64,000 bases of DNA. Source: Roseivivax sp. GX 12232. GTDB lineage: Bacteria; Pseudomonadota; Alphaproteobacteria; Rhodobacterales; Rhodobacteraceae. The DNA lies in NCBI RefSeq assembly GCF_021272185.1, contig NZ_JAJSEC010000003.1:62001-126000 (forward strand), written 5' to 3'. This document shows positions 52,770 through 61,692 of this stretch, one piece after another (the stretch's first letter is position 1; every line of letters starts with the position of its first letter). The notes beneath the pieces are model-generated. The model was not told the origin of the DNA and searched no databases. It saw only the letters and a program-made list of their open reading frames with translations. Made by a program: the position numbers and the translations under genes.

Positions 52770-53336
52770 TCACAGCCCCTCCCGCGCGATCTGCTCGGCG
52801 AGGCGGGCGACGGCGCGGCCGCGGGCGGTGGCGATGGCGGCCGCGGAGCCGGTGTCGCCCTGGATCGGCTCGACGATGGCGAACTGCCCCGCCGTCGCCC
52901 GCCCGCCGGCCTCGGGGGCGACGAAATACTGCCCGGCGAGCCGGAAGGTGCCCTCGGAGGTCGCCAGCATCTCCTCGAGCCGCACGTCCACCCGCGCGGC
53001 GGGGAAGGGCCGGAAGGGCCAGGGCTCGGGCGCCACGGTCACCCCGGTGATCACCGCGAGGTCCCGCGACAGCTGCAGCGTGATCGCCCGCGCCGGCAGG
53101 TCGGCCCAGAGCGTGCCCGCCGGCGCGATCGCCCCGTCGGCGCCGCGCTGGAAGATCTGCTCGTCGGCGGCATAGGAGGGCAGGGTGACCTCCACCACCT
53201 CGAGGCTCGGAAAGGCCGAGGCGACCCGCGCCTCGGGTGGGCTGATCGGGCTGGCAAAGCGCGGTTCCGGCCCGCAGGCCGCGACGAGGAGGCCAAGGCC
53301 AAGCGCGGCCAGCCGCGAGAGTTTCAACATCGTCAT
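52770..53336 (-). CDS. pqiC: PqiC-like ABC-type transport auxiliary lipoprotein
   Basis: A 188-residue lipoprotein with lipobox LLVAAC and a DUF330/PqiC-type domain (VEVTLPSYAADEQIF, VDVRLEEMLATSEGTFRLAG). It is the outer-membrane partner of the Pqi intermembrane lipid-transport system and lies 4 bp after pqiB. The first of two nearby ATGs is used. Confidence 0.86.
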   Translation of the reverse strand: MTMLKLSRLAALGLGLLVAACGPEPRFASPISPPEARVASAFPSLEVVEVTLPSYAADEQIFQRGADGAIAPAGTLWADLPARAITLQLSRDLAVITGVTVAPEPWPFRPFPAARVDVRLEEMLATSEGTFRLAGQYFVAPEAGGRATAGQFAIVEPIQGDTGSAAAIATARGRAVARLAEQIAREGL

Positions 53337-53340
53337 GTGA

Positions 53341-55797
53341 TCACCGTCCCAGGATGAGCGAATTGGGTTTGCGGTCGATGGTCCGGGCCAGCCGCTCGAT
53401 CGCCGCCGCCGCCGCCTCGATCTGGCGGATGGCCTGCTGCGTGTCGCGCGAGAACTCGGACTCACGGCCGTAGTTGCTGAGCGTGGCGCCGGCCTGGTTG
53501 GCGACGCTGCGCAGCTGCGTGGCGATGCCGGGCAGAAGCTGCGTCGCCTCTTCCACCGCCGCCGCCGCGTCGCGGGCCGAGACCAGCGTGGCATTGGCGT
53601 TCTCGGCCACGCCGCCCTCGCGCAGCTCCTCGAGCATCAGCCGCAGCTCCGAGAGCGCGCCGTTCAGCTCGCCCGGCAGCTCGCGGGTGGAGGGCTGGTC
53701 GAGGATCGCCTCGGCCGAGGCCAGAAGCTCGGAGGTGCGGTTGGCCAGCGTCTCGAGCGGCACCTCGCCGGCCTCGGTCAGGATGCCCTCGGCCTGGTCG
53801 ACCAGGCCCGGCAGCCCTTCCGCCGAACGCTGCACGTCCTCAAGCGTCGCGGTCAGCCGCGCGGCGATGTCCTCGCGCTCGAGCTCGGAGACGATGGTGT
53901 TGAGCGAGCCCGAGATCTCCTCGAGGTCGCTTAGCACCGCGGCGATCTGGTCGGGCGCGCCCTGCACCGCCGCGCCGCCGGTCAGCCCGCGGACATCGGC
54001 GAGGATGGCCTGCACCTCGTCCATGGCGGCGACCAGCTCGTCGGGGATCGCCTGGGTGGCGGGCTTGTCGACATAATCCTGCACCGAGGCCAGCAGCGCC
54101 CGCACATCGGCGCTGAGCGCATCGAGCGGCACCTCGCCCGCGCGGGCGACCACGGCGTCGACCTCCTCGACCACGCCCGGCAGCCCCTCGGCCGCCCGGC
54201 CCAGGTCCGCCACCGCGCCGGCGAGCGTCTCGGAGATGCCCTGGCGCTCGAGCTCGGAGAGGATCGCATTGAGCGAGCCCGAGATCTCCTGCAGGTCGCC
54301 GACCAGCCCCGAGACCTGCCCGGGCAGGCCCTGCACGTCCTGGCTTTCGGCCACGCCGCGCACCGCCGCGAGGATGCCCTGCAGCTCGTCCGGCGCCTCC
54401 TGCAGCGCCTGGCTGCCAACGAGCGCGGTGGCATTGTCGAGGAAGCCGATGGCGGATTGCATGACCTCTTCGATCGGCAGGTCGCTGACGCGCTGCAGCA
54501 CGCCCTGGGCCGAGGTTGAGATGTCGGTCACATCCGCCCGGGTGGTGGGGATCTGCGGGTAGGGATCGGCGGCGCGCTCGAAGCGTGCCTCGCTGGCGGT
54601 CCCGGTCTCGACCAGCACGATTTTCAGACCGCCGGTCAGGATCGAGGCATTGGTGAGCTGCGCGCGCAGCCCGTCCGCGACCCGCGAGGTGAGGTAGTCG
54701 AAGAGCTCCTCCTCGCCCGCGCCGTCGCCAAGACCGATCCGGCCGGGGTTGATCCGCACGGTGGTCAGGAGCCGCACGTCCTCGTCGCCGAAGCGCTCGG
54801 CGTCGACCAGCCCGGTGATCGCGGTGACCTCGCCGACGCGCAGGCCGCCCAGTTCCACCGCCGCCCCGGTCGAAAGCCCCGAGAGGTTCTGCTCGAAGAC
54901 CATGGACATGGTGACGCTGCGCCCGTCGCCCTCGACCAGGAAGTCGTCGCGCGCGGCCTCCTCGTCGGGGAAGAGGTCGAAGACCGCCCCGTCGGCCAGC
55001 GGTGCGCCGCCCGAGCCCATGTTCTCGAAGGTGATGCCGCCCGAGATCAGCGAGGCGAAGCTGTCGAAGTTCAGCCGCGCCCCCGAGGCCCCGAGCGAGA
55101 AGGAGAAGCCCGAGACGTCCCAGAACCGCGTCGTGTCGGTCACGAGCCGCGTGTAGGGCTCGTAGATCACCGCCTCGGTGGCCACGCCCGAGCCGTCCTG
55201 GTTGATCTCGGCGGCGGCCACCTGGCCGACCTCGACGCCCTTGAAGTAGATCGGCGTATTGGCCGCGGGCAGCCCCTGGGCCGAGCGCAGGCGGAAGGCC
55301 ACGCCTTCCTGGTCGGCGCCCAGAAGCGGCGCGTTGGGCAGGCCCTCGAAGCGGCTGGCGAAGCCGCCGGGCTCGCTGTCCCAGGCGCCCTGGATGTAGA
55401 CGCCCGACAGCACCGTATCGAGCCCGCTGACACCCCGGGCCGAGACCTCGGGACGCACCACCCAGAAGCGCGAGTCGCCGTCGATGTAATCGGCCAGGTC
55501 CTTCTCGATGCGGACCTCGACCACGACCTTCTCGAGGTCGGCGCTGAAGCGCACAGTCTCGACCAGGCCGACCTCGATGTCGCGGTAGCGCAGGAGCGTC
55601 TCGCCGGCCTTGACGCCCGCGGCATTGTCGAAGGTGATCTCGACCAGCGGGCCCTGGTCGGCGTAGTTGCGCCAGGCCGCCCCCAGCGCCACGGCCAGGG
55701 CCACCAGCGGGATCAGCCAGATCAGCGACAGGCGTTCGCGGAGCGGCGGCTTGCCCTCTTCAAGGGGCACGGCATCGGGTTCGGGACGGTCGGTCAT
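53341..55797 (-). CDS. pqiB: PqiB-like MCE-domain intermembrane transport protein, extended
   Basis: An 818-residue protein, longer than E. coli PqiB (about 546). One N-terminal membrane anchor (LSLIWLIPLVALAVALGAAW) precedes three MCE domains (starting near residues 50, 165 and 290; for instance GVKAGETLLRYRDIEVGLVE). The C-terminal ~340 residues are a helical, coiled-coil region with two similar ~150-residue units, each containing DLxEISGSLN and GEVPLxxL blocks. MCE proteins form tunnels for lipid transfer; a longer needle may span a wider periplasm. The gene starts 7 bp after the pqiA2 stop. Confidence 0.9.
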   Translation of the reverse strand: MTDRPEPDAVPLEEGKPPLRERLSLIWLIPLVALAVALGAAWRNYADQGPLVEITFDNAAGVKAGETLLRYRDIEVGLVETVRFSADLEKVVVEVRIEKDLADYIDGDSRFWVVRPEVSARGVSGLDTVLSGVYIQGAWDSEPGGFASRFEGLPNAPLLGADQEGVAFRLRSAQGLPAANTPIYFKGVEVGQVAAAEINQDGSGVATEAVIYEPYTRLVTDTTRFWDVSGFSFSLGASGARLNFDSFASLISGGITFENMGSGGAPLADGAVFDLFPDEEAARDDFLVEGDGRSVTMSMVFEQNLSGLSTGAAVELGGLRVGEVTAITGLVDAERFGDEDVRLLTTVRINPGRIGLGDGAGEEELFDYLTSRVADGLRAQLTNASILTGGLKIVLVETGTASEARFERAADPYPQIPTTRADVTDISTSAQGVLQRVSDLPIEEVMQSAIGFLDNATALVGSQALQEAPDELQGILAAVRGVAESQDVQGLPGQVSGLVGDLQEISGSLNAILSELERQGISETLAGAVADLGRAAEGLPGVVEEVDAVVARAGEVPLDALSADVRALLASVQDYVDKPATQAIPDELVAAMDEVQAILADVRGLTGGAAVQGAPDQIAAVLSDLEEISGSLNTIVSELEREDIAARLTATLEDVQRSAEGLPGLVDQAEGILTEAGEVPLETLANRTSELLASAEAILDQPSTRELPGELNGALSELRLMLEELREGGVAENANATLVSARDAAAAVEEATQLLPGIATQLRSVANQAGATLSNYGRESEFSRDTQQAIRQIEAAAAAIERLARTIDRKPNSLILGR

Positions 55798-55803
55798 GGG
55801 CGG

Positions 55804-56418
55804 TTAATCGGTCCTCTTGGCCTCGCGCGAGCGGGCATCCCAGATGAGACGCGGATCGAAGGCCTGCGCGGACAGCATGGTGAAGATGACGGAAAGGGCG
55901 AAGGTGAAGGCCGCGGGTCCGGGCCGGATCGAGGCGACCACGGAAAGCTGGACCAGCGACGACAGGATGGCGACCACGAAGACGTCGATCATCGACCAGC
56001 GGCCGATGAACTCCACGACCTCGTAGAGATGGGTGCGCTTGCGCGCCGGCACGGTCGAGCCGCGCCGCGCCGAGATGGCGAGAAAGGCGATGGCCAGGAA
56101 CTTGCCGACCGGGATCAGCACGCTGGCGATGAGGATGATCGCCGCGACCCCGTAGGAGCCGTGGCTGGCGATCTCCACCGCGCCGCCGACGATGGTATTC
56201 TCGGAGGAGGAGACGATCGTCCGGGTGCTGAGCATCGGGTAGATGTTGGCCGGGATATAGGCGATCACCCCGGCGATCCACCAGGCCCAGACCCTTTGCA
56301 GGCTGGTCGGATCGCGCGAGACCAGGTGGCTGCCGCAGCGCCCGCAGCGGTCCTGGCCCATCGGCCAGACCCGGGCGCAGCGGCGGCAGGCCACCAGACC
56401 CGCCTCGCGGGCGGTCAC
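55804..56418 (-). CDS. PqiA family membrane protein, second half
   Basis: A 204-residue paraquat-inducible protein A domain: a zinc-ribbon pair (CRRCARVWP and CGRCGSHL) followed by four membrane segments (WAWWIAGVIAYIPANIYPML, VAAIILIASVLIPVGKFLAI and others). The GTG start overlaps the stop of the first PqiA-like gene (GTGA). In E. coli these two modules are one protein; here they are two proteins. Confidence 0.87.
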   Translation of the reverse strand: MTAREAGLVACRRCARVWPMGQDRCGRCGSHLVSRDPTSLQRVWAWWIAGVIAYIPANIYPMLSTRTIVSSSENTIVGGAVEIASHGSYGVAAIILIASVLIPVGKFLAIAFLAISARRGSTVPARKRTHLYEVVEFIGRWSMIDVFVVAILSSLVQLSVVASIRPGPAAFTFALSVIFTMLSAQAFDPRLIWDARSREAKRTD

Positions 56419-57056
56419 TCTTCTTCCAGTTCCAGCGATTTCCATACCGACCAGGTGCACAGGTAGTTGTCGTTGAAGAGGACCAGGATCACCAGCACGG
56501 CGAACATCCAGAAGGCGGGGCCGAAACCGATCTGCGCCAGATCGGCGACCTTGACCAGGGCCACGGCGCAGCCGATGGCGAAGATCTCGGCCATGGCCCA
56601 GGGCTTCAGCTCCTGGCTCAGGCGAAAGGCCCGGCGGGCCTGCGGGAAGGGCCGGCGGTCGGCCACCACCGGCACCAGCACATAGAGGATCAGCAGCGTG
56701 CGGATCAGCGGGATCACGATGATCCCCGCGGCCACCACCACCGACAGGAAGGTCATGTAGCCCGAGCGGAAGCTCGAGGCGGTGTCGAGGATCGAGGTGG
56801 AATTGCCGAAGCCCCGCGCGTTGATGTCGAGGAAGGGGAAGAACAGTGCCCCGACCACGAGGATCATCACTGCCAGCGTCAGCGCGATGATCCGCGCGCC
56901 GGCCTTGCGGCGGGGCGAGATCAGCACCGTGTGGCAGTCGCGGCAGACCGCGCGGCCGCCCTTCTCGGGCATCCGCGCCACGTAGAGCGCGTCACAATGG
57001 GGGCAGGCGATCAGCTCCTCGATCGGCCGGCCGCCCAGGGGCGCGTCGGTGGTCAT
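56415..57056 (-). CDS. PqiA family membrane protein, first half
   Basis: A 213-residue PqiA domain with zinc ribbon (ACPHCDALYVARMPEKGGRA, CRDC) and four membrane segments (IIALTLAVMILVVGALFFPF, YMTFLSVVVAAGIIVIPLI and others). It is the first gene of a PqiA1-A2-B-C operon for intermembrane lipid transport or membrane-stress tolerance. The ATG giving MTTDAPLGG has AGG five bases upstream; an ATG 12 bases earlier is also possible. Confidence 0.87.
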   Translation of the reverse strand: MTTDAPLGGRPIEELIACPHCDALYVARMPEKGGRAVCRDCHTVLISPRRKAGARIIALTLAVMILVVGALFFPFLDINARGFGNSTSILDTASSFRSGYMTFLSVVVAAGIIVIPLIRTLLILYVLVPVVADRRPFPQARRAFRLSQELKPWAMAEIFAIGCAVALVKVADLAQIGFGPAFWMFAVLVILVLFNDNYLCTWSVWKSLELEEE

Positions 57057-57391
57057 CTCTGCCTGCATCTGGGCGGCTCTCTCCCCGGGGGTTAAACCCG
57101 CGCATCGGGCGGGTGCGGCAACCGAAGGTGAAGACTAGGGGCAGTTGGCCACAAGGAAAAGGCCGCGTGCCCTTTGTGCGTGCCCTCGGGGCGGGTTGGG
57201 CGCCCGTCCGGCCCGTCACGATCGCGTCAGGGGCCGCTCGGGACGGGCTTTCGCGGTGCGGGGCCGCAAAGCGGCGTTTGGTCGCAAAGAGGCACGCCGG
57301 GGTCGCCTTGCGACAGGCGGGGCCGGGCGCTTTGGCGGATTGCTCGGGGCCAGAGCCGCCCTCGGGGCGGCGCCCAGAGAGGGGAGGTCCC
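57057..57391. other. Divergent intergenic region before the Rieske operon
   Basis: No gene is seen in this 335-bp interval. It should contain the promoters of the pqi operon and of the Rieske operon. I could not pick out convincing boxes in the very GC-rich sequence. Confidence 0.55.
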
Positions 57392-57751
57392 ATGTCACAC
57401 CGTTCCGGTCCCGCGCCCCGCCGCCCCCGGCGCATCCGCTCCGTGCCGGCTTGCGCGCCCGGCCGTGCCGAGGGCCTGCGCCCCGCGCCGGGTCTCCGCC
57501 CTGTGCTGGGCCGCCGCCCCGTGCCGGGTCTCGCAACCTGCCGCCGCGGGAGCTTTCGCCTCGCGCCCGCTGCGGCACCTCAGAGCTTCGCCACGCGAAC
57601 GCGCCCCGCGCCCGCTGCGGCACCCGAAAGCCGCACCCCGCGTAAGCACCCCGCGCTTGGTATCGCGCCCCCGGGCCGCACCCCGCACAGCCACCCCGCG
57701 CCCGCCCCGGCCTCTCTGAACCCCACCCCGCGCAAAACTGGAGCCGCCTGA
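57392..57751 (+). CDS. Hypothetical Pro/Arg-rich protein, uncertain
   Basis: A 119-codon frame with a consensus GGGGAGG ribosome site 4 bases before its ATG and a stop that overlaps the oxygenase ATG (TGATG). The product is low-complexity Pro/Arg/Ala with repeated APAAAPxS blocks, and is unlike any family I know. The DNA carries a repeated CGCGCCCGCTGCGGCACC block. It could be a leader peptide for translational coupling, or chance. The start signals favour translation; the composition argues against a folded protein. Confidence 0.3.
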   Translation: MSHRSGPAPRRPRRIRSVPACAPGRAEGLRPAPGLRPVLGRRPVPGLATCRRGSFRLAPAAAPQSFATRTRPAPAAAPESRTPRKHPALGIAPPGRTPHSHPAPAPASLNPTPRKTGAA

Positions 57752-58986
57752 TGACCGCCCGCTCCGACATGCTGGCCCACCTGATGAGCCGCAGCCCCGG
57801 CTACACGCTGCCCCGCGCGCTCTACCGCGACGCCGACCTTTTCGAGGTCGACATGGAGCAGATCTGGTATCGCGACTGGCTGCTGATCGGCGCGGGCGCC
57901 GAGATCGCCAAGCCCGGCGCCCATATGACGCTGCAGATCGGCGCCTATTCGGTGATCGTCGTGCGCGGCGCCGACGGGCAGGTGCGGGCCTTCCACAATT
58001 CCTGCCGGCACCGCGGCTCGCGGCTCTGCAAGACCGGCAAGGGAGCGAGCCCCAAGCTCGTCTGCCCCTACCACCAATGGACCTACGACCTCGACGGGCG
58101 GCTGCTCTGGGCGCGCGACATGGGGCCCGACTTCGACCCTTCCCGGCACGGGCTGAAGCCGGTGCATTGCCGCGAGGCGGCGGGCATCCTGTTCCTTTCG
58201 CTCGCCGCCGAGGCGCCCGCCTTCGACGCGCTGGCCGCCGCCGCGCGGCGCTACGCCGGGCCGCACGGGCTCGAGGGCTGCAAGCTCGCCCATGAGACCA
58301 CCATCATCGAGAAGGCCAACTGGAAGCTGGTGATGGAGAACAACCGCGAGTGCTACCACTGCTCGGGCAGCCATCCCTCGCTCTGCGTCAGCTTCGACGA
58401 CAACCCCAATATCGCGGGCGACGGCTCGGGCCGGGACGATCCCGCCATCGCCGCGCATCTGGCCAAATGCGAAGGCGCGGGCCTGCCCTCGGGCTTCACC
58501 ATCGCGCCGGACGAGCAATGGCGCTTCGTGCGGGTGCCGCTTCTGGGCAAGGCGGTGAGCTACACGCTCGACGGCGGCCCCTCCTGCGAGAAGCTGGTGG
58601 GCGATGTGGCGATCCGCGACGCGGGCTCGCTGCTGTTCTTCCACTATCCCAACAGCTGGAACCACTTCCTCTCGGACGTGGTGATGTTGTTCTCGATGAT
58701 GCCCATCGGCCCCGAGGAGACCGCGGTCACCACCAAGTGGTTCGTCCGGGGCGACGCGGTCGAGGGGCAGGACTACGACCTCGAGCGGCTGACCACGGTC
58801 TGGCGGCACACCAACGACGAGGACCGCGCCATCGTCGAGGAGAACCAGCTGGGGGTGAACTCCCCGGCCTATGAGCCCGGGCCCTACAGCCCGGCGCAGG
58901 AAAGCGGCGTGTCCCAGTTCGTTGACTGGTACTGCCGGGTGATGACCGCGCGGCTGACCGGCCGGGCGCTCTACGTGGCCGAATGA
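57751..58986 (+). CDS. Rieske aromatic-ring-hydroxylating-type oxygenase, GbcA-like (glycine betaine/stachydrine demethylase)
   Basis: A 411-residue Rieske oxygenase alpha subunit. The Rieske centre is SCRHRGSRL (CxH) and VCPYHQW (CxxH), and the mononuclear iron site lies in MENNRECYHCSGSHP with two His. The SHPSLCVSF and YEPGPYSPAQESGVSQF segments are typical of glycine-betaine monooxygenase (GbcA) and related N-demethylases of quaternary amines. It works with the reductase encoded next. The ATG overlaps the stop of the small upstream frame. Proline betaine is an alternative substrate. Confidence 0.88.
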   Translation: MTARSDMLAHLMSRSPGYTLPRALYRDADLFEVDMEQIWYRDWLLIGAGAEIAKPGAHMTLQIGAYSVIVVRGADGQVRAFHNSCRHRGSRLCKTGKGASPKLVCPYHQWTYDLDGRLLWARDMGPDFDPSRHGLKPVHCREAAGILFLSLAAEAPAFDALAAAARRYAGPHGLEGCKLAHETTIIEKANWKLVMENNRECYHCSGSHPSLCVSFDDNPNIAGDGSGRDDPAIAAHLAKCEGAGLPSGFTIAPDEQWRFVRVPLLGKAVSYTLDGGPSCEKLVGDVAIRDAGSLLFFHYPNSWNHFLSDVVMLFSMMPIGPEETAVTTKWFVRGDAVEGQDYDLERLTTVWRHTNDEDRAIVEENQLGVNSPAYEPGPYSPAQESGVSQFVDWYCRVMTARLTGRALYVAE

Positions 58987-58994
58987 GAGGGGAC

Positions 58995-60044
58995 ATGGCG
59001 GATCACTGGACCGACGAGGAACCGCTCGACTGCGTGATGGTGGTGCCCGAGGCGCCGGGGGTGAAGACCTTCGCCTTCCGCGCGCCCTCGGGGCGGCCCT
59101 TCGCCTACCGCCCAGGGCAGTTCATCACGCTCGAGCTGCCGTTGCCCGGCGGGCCGGTCGAGCGGACCTACACGATCTCCTCGAGCCCTTCGCGGCCGCT
59201 GGTCCTCTCGGTCACGGTGAAATGCCAGGCCGAGAGCCAGGGCACCCGCTGGATGTTCGAGCACCTGCGCCCCGGCATGCGGCTCCGGGCCTACGGGCCG
59301 GCGGGGCAGTTCCAGCTCGGATCGCCCGAGCGGAAGTATCTCTTCATCGCCGCGGGCTCGGGCATCACGCCGATGATGTCCATGGCGAGCTACCTCTACG
59401 ACTACGGCCACGAGCCCGACGCGCGGCTCATCGCCTGCGCGCGGCGGCCCTCGGACCTGATCTTCCGGCAGCGGCTCATTCACATGGCCTCGCGGGTGCC
59501 CGGGCTGCACCTGAGCTTCGCGGTGACCGAGGAAGAGCCCTACGAGGTCTGGACCGGCTACCTCGGGCGGATGAACCAGCTCATGCTTGGCCTCATGGCG
59601 CCCGACTACCTCGACCGCGAAATCTACTGCTGCGGGCCCGAGGACTTCATGACCATGGTGCGCGAGGCGCTGGTGGGCATGGGCTTCGACATGGAGCACT
59701 ACCACCAGGAAAGCTTCGCCGCGCCTGTGGCCCTGGCCGAGGACGTGCCGGACTACGAGCATCTCGCGCCCCAGGAGGCCGAGGAGGCCGAGGTGGTCTT
59801 CGCCCGCTCCGGCGTCTCGGTGCCCTGCCACCAGACCGACACGGTGCTGTCGCTGTCGCGGGCCAACGGGCTGCGCATCCCCTCGGGCTGCACCTTCGGG
59901 ATCTGCGGCACCTGCAAGGTCCGCAAATCCGCGGGCGAGGTGCTCATGGTGCACAACGGCGGCATCTCCGAGGAGGACATCGCCGCGGGCTACATCCTGG
60001 CCTGCTGTTCGCATCCGGTGGGCCGGGTCGAGGTCGAGGCCTGA
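58995..60044 (+). CDS. Ferredoxin-NAD(P)H reductase of the Rieske system, GbcB-like
   Basis: A 349-residue reductase: FAD domain (PGQFITLELPL, RTYTISSSP), NAD(P)H domain (FIAAGSGITPMMSM, YCCGPEDFM) and a C-terminal plant-type [2Fe-2S] domain with CTFGICGTC and a later Cys (ACC). It passes electrons from NAD(P)H to the oxygenase. An upstream ATG overlaps the oxygenase stop (ATGA); the chosen ATG has AGAGGGG just before it. Together with GbcA it demethylates glycine betaine to dimethylglycine and formaldehyde. Confidence 0.9.
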   Translation: MADHWTDEEPLDCVMVVPEAPGVKTFAFRAPSGRPFAYRPGQFITLELPLPGGPVERTYTISSSPSRPLVLSVTVKCQAESQGTRWMFEHLRPGMRLRAYGPAGQFQLGSPERKYLFIAAGSGITPMMSMASYLYDYGHEPDARLIACARRPSDLIFRQRLIHMASRVPGLHLSFAVTEEEPYEVWTGYLGRMNQLMLGLMAPDYLDREIYCCGPEDFMTMVREALVGMGFDMEHYHQESFAAPVALAEDVPDYEHLAPQEAEEAEVVFARSGVSVPCHQTDTVLSLSRANGLRIPSGCTFGICGTCKVRKSAGEVLMVHNGGISEEDIAAGYILACCSHPVGRVEVEA

Positions 60045-60114
60045 GCGTCGAATTGCGCTTCCCGCGGGGCTCGGTCAGACTGCGCCCAAACTTGTCTGCG
60101 CAAGGGAGGGCGCG

Positions 60115-61329
60115 ATGCCACGCGACACAGCCGACGATCCGATCCTGATCTGCGGGGCGGCCCGCACGCCGCTCGGGGCCTTCCAGGGGGCCTTCTCCGG
60201 GGTCTCCGCCACCGAGCTGGGCGCGGCCGCGATCCGCGCCGCGCTCGAGCGCGCGGGCCTCGCCCCCGAGGCGGTGGGCGAGGTGCTCATGGGCAACGTC
60301 CTGCCCGCGGGCCTCGGCCAGGCGCCGGCGCGGCAGGCGGCGATCGGGGCGGGGCTGCCGGTCTCGGTGCCCTGCACGACCGTCTCCAAGGTCTGCGGCT
60401 CGGGCATGAAATCGGTGATGCAGGCCTTCGACGCCATGCGCGCGGGCTCGGTCGGCGTGGCCGTGGCGGGCGGCATGGAGAGCATGACCAACGCGCCGTA
60501 TCTCCTGCCGCAGGGCCGGGCGGGCGCGCGGCTCGGGCATTCGCGGATGCTCGATCACATGATGCTCGACGGGCTCGAGGACGCCTATGACATCGCCCCC
60601 GACGGCACGCGCCGCTCCATGGGCACCTTCGGCGAGGATTGCGCCGAGGCCTACCAGTTCACCCGCGACCAGCAGGACGCCTATGCCATCGAAAGCGTGA
60701 CCCGGGCCAAGCGCGCCTCGGACAGCGGCGCCTTCGGCTGGGAGCTGGCGCCGGTCGAGGTGAAAAGCCGCAAGGGCGCGGTCGAGGTGGGCCGCGACGA
60801 GGGGCCGGACCGGATCGACCCGGCGAAGATCCCCAACCTGCGCCCGGCCTTCAAGAAGGAGGGCACGATCACCGCGGCGTCTTCTTCTTCGATCAACGAC
60901 GGGGCGGCGGCGCTGGTGCTGGCGCGGGCCTCCGAAGCCGAGCGGCTGGGGCTCGAGCCCATCGCCCGGATCGTCGGCCACGCGGCCTATGCGGGCACGC
61001 CGGGCTGGTTCACCACCGCGCCGATCCACGCCAAGCGGGCGCTCTTCGACAAGCTCGGCTGGAGCGTCGAGGACGTCGACCTCTTCGAGATCAACGAGGC
61101 CTTCGCGGTGGTCGCCATGGCCGCCATGAAGGAGCTCGACATCCCGCACGAGAAGCTCAACGTGCACGGCGGCGCGGTGGCGCTGGGCCATCCCATCGGC
61201 GCCTCCGGCGCACGGATCCTGGTGACGCTCCTGGGCGCCATGCGCGAGGCCAAGGCCAAGCGCGGCGTGGCCTCCATCTGCATCGGCGGCGGCGAGGCGA
61301 CCGCCGTGGGTGTGGAGATGCTGGGGTAG
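60115..61329 (+). CDS. Acetyl-CoA C-acyltransferase (thiolase)
   Basis: A 404-residue type II thiolase: nucleophilic Cys in VSKVCGSGMKSVM, His in NVHGGAVALGHPIGASGAR, and second Cys in CIGGGEATAVGVEML. It makes or splits acetoacetyl-CoA or 3-ketoacyl-CoA, for polyhydroxybutyrate or fatty-acid metabolism. GGGAGG precedes the ATG. It follows the Rieske reductase by 70 bp but its role is unrelated to betaine, so it is probably a separate unit. Confidence 0.95.
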   Translation: MPRDTADDPILICGAARTPLGAFQGAFSGVSATELGAAAIRAALERAGLAPEAVGEVLMGNVLPAGLGQAPARQAAIGAGLPVSVPCTTVSKVCGSGMKSVMQAFDAMRAGSVGVAVAGGMESMTNAPYLLPQGRAGARLGHSRMLDHMMLDGLEDAYDIAPDGTRRSMGTFGEDCAEAYQFTRDQQDAYAIESVTRAKRASDSGAFGWELAPVEVKSRKGAVEVGRDEGPDRIDPAKIPNLRPAFKKEGTITAASSSSINDGAAALVLARASEAERLGLEPIARIVGHAAYAGTPGWFTTAPIHAKRALFDKLGWSVEDVDLFEINEAFAVVAMAAMKELDIPHEKLNVHGGAVALGHPIGASGARILVTLLGAMREAKAKRGVASICIGGGEATAVGVEMLG

Positions 61330-61692
61330 GGGGCTGCGGCGCGCGGTGCTGTCCGCTGGCCTGGGAATGGCTCGCAGCACCTCGGGCAGCTGATGTCCCG
61401 TCGGGGAGGCGACAGCTGACCCTCACACCCGAACTCACCCGGCGCGGAACAAGGCCGCAGGCCGCCGCGCCAGCGCCGTCCCGCCCCGATGGGGCGGCGC
61501 TTTTGATAGGGACACGCACAGGGCGTGGGGCGGAGGTATTTGTCTGCCATAAAGCGCGCCGCTCCGCTGTCGGAGGCGCCACCCCGCGGGACGGCGCTGG
61601 CGCTCTGGTCGCGCGGGGTGAGGCGGTCGCGGGCGCGTCTGACGCGTCCGGGCTCCACCCTGACGCTGCGCCTGAAACAATGCGCCGCGTCG
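61330..61692. other. Convergent intergenic region with the diverged element
   Basis: No gene is visible. It carries copy E of the structured repeat and little else. Confidence 0.7.
61453..61603 (+). repeat. Diverged copy E of the structured repeat
   Basis: Left arm GCGCCAGCGCCGTCCCGC (61467-61484) and its exact reverse complement (61586-61603) are 101 nt apart, the same arm length and gap as in copies A and B, yet the arm sequence is different. ATAAAGCGCGCCGCTC lies at the same offset (82 nt from the left arm start) as in copy B. The inner hairpin is CCGCCCC-GAT-GGGGCGG. A GGCC-GCA-GGCC mini-hairpin stands where the GAA-loop hairpin is in other copies. Confidence 0.75.
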
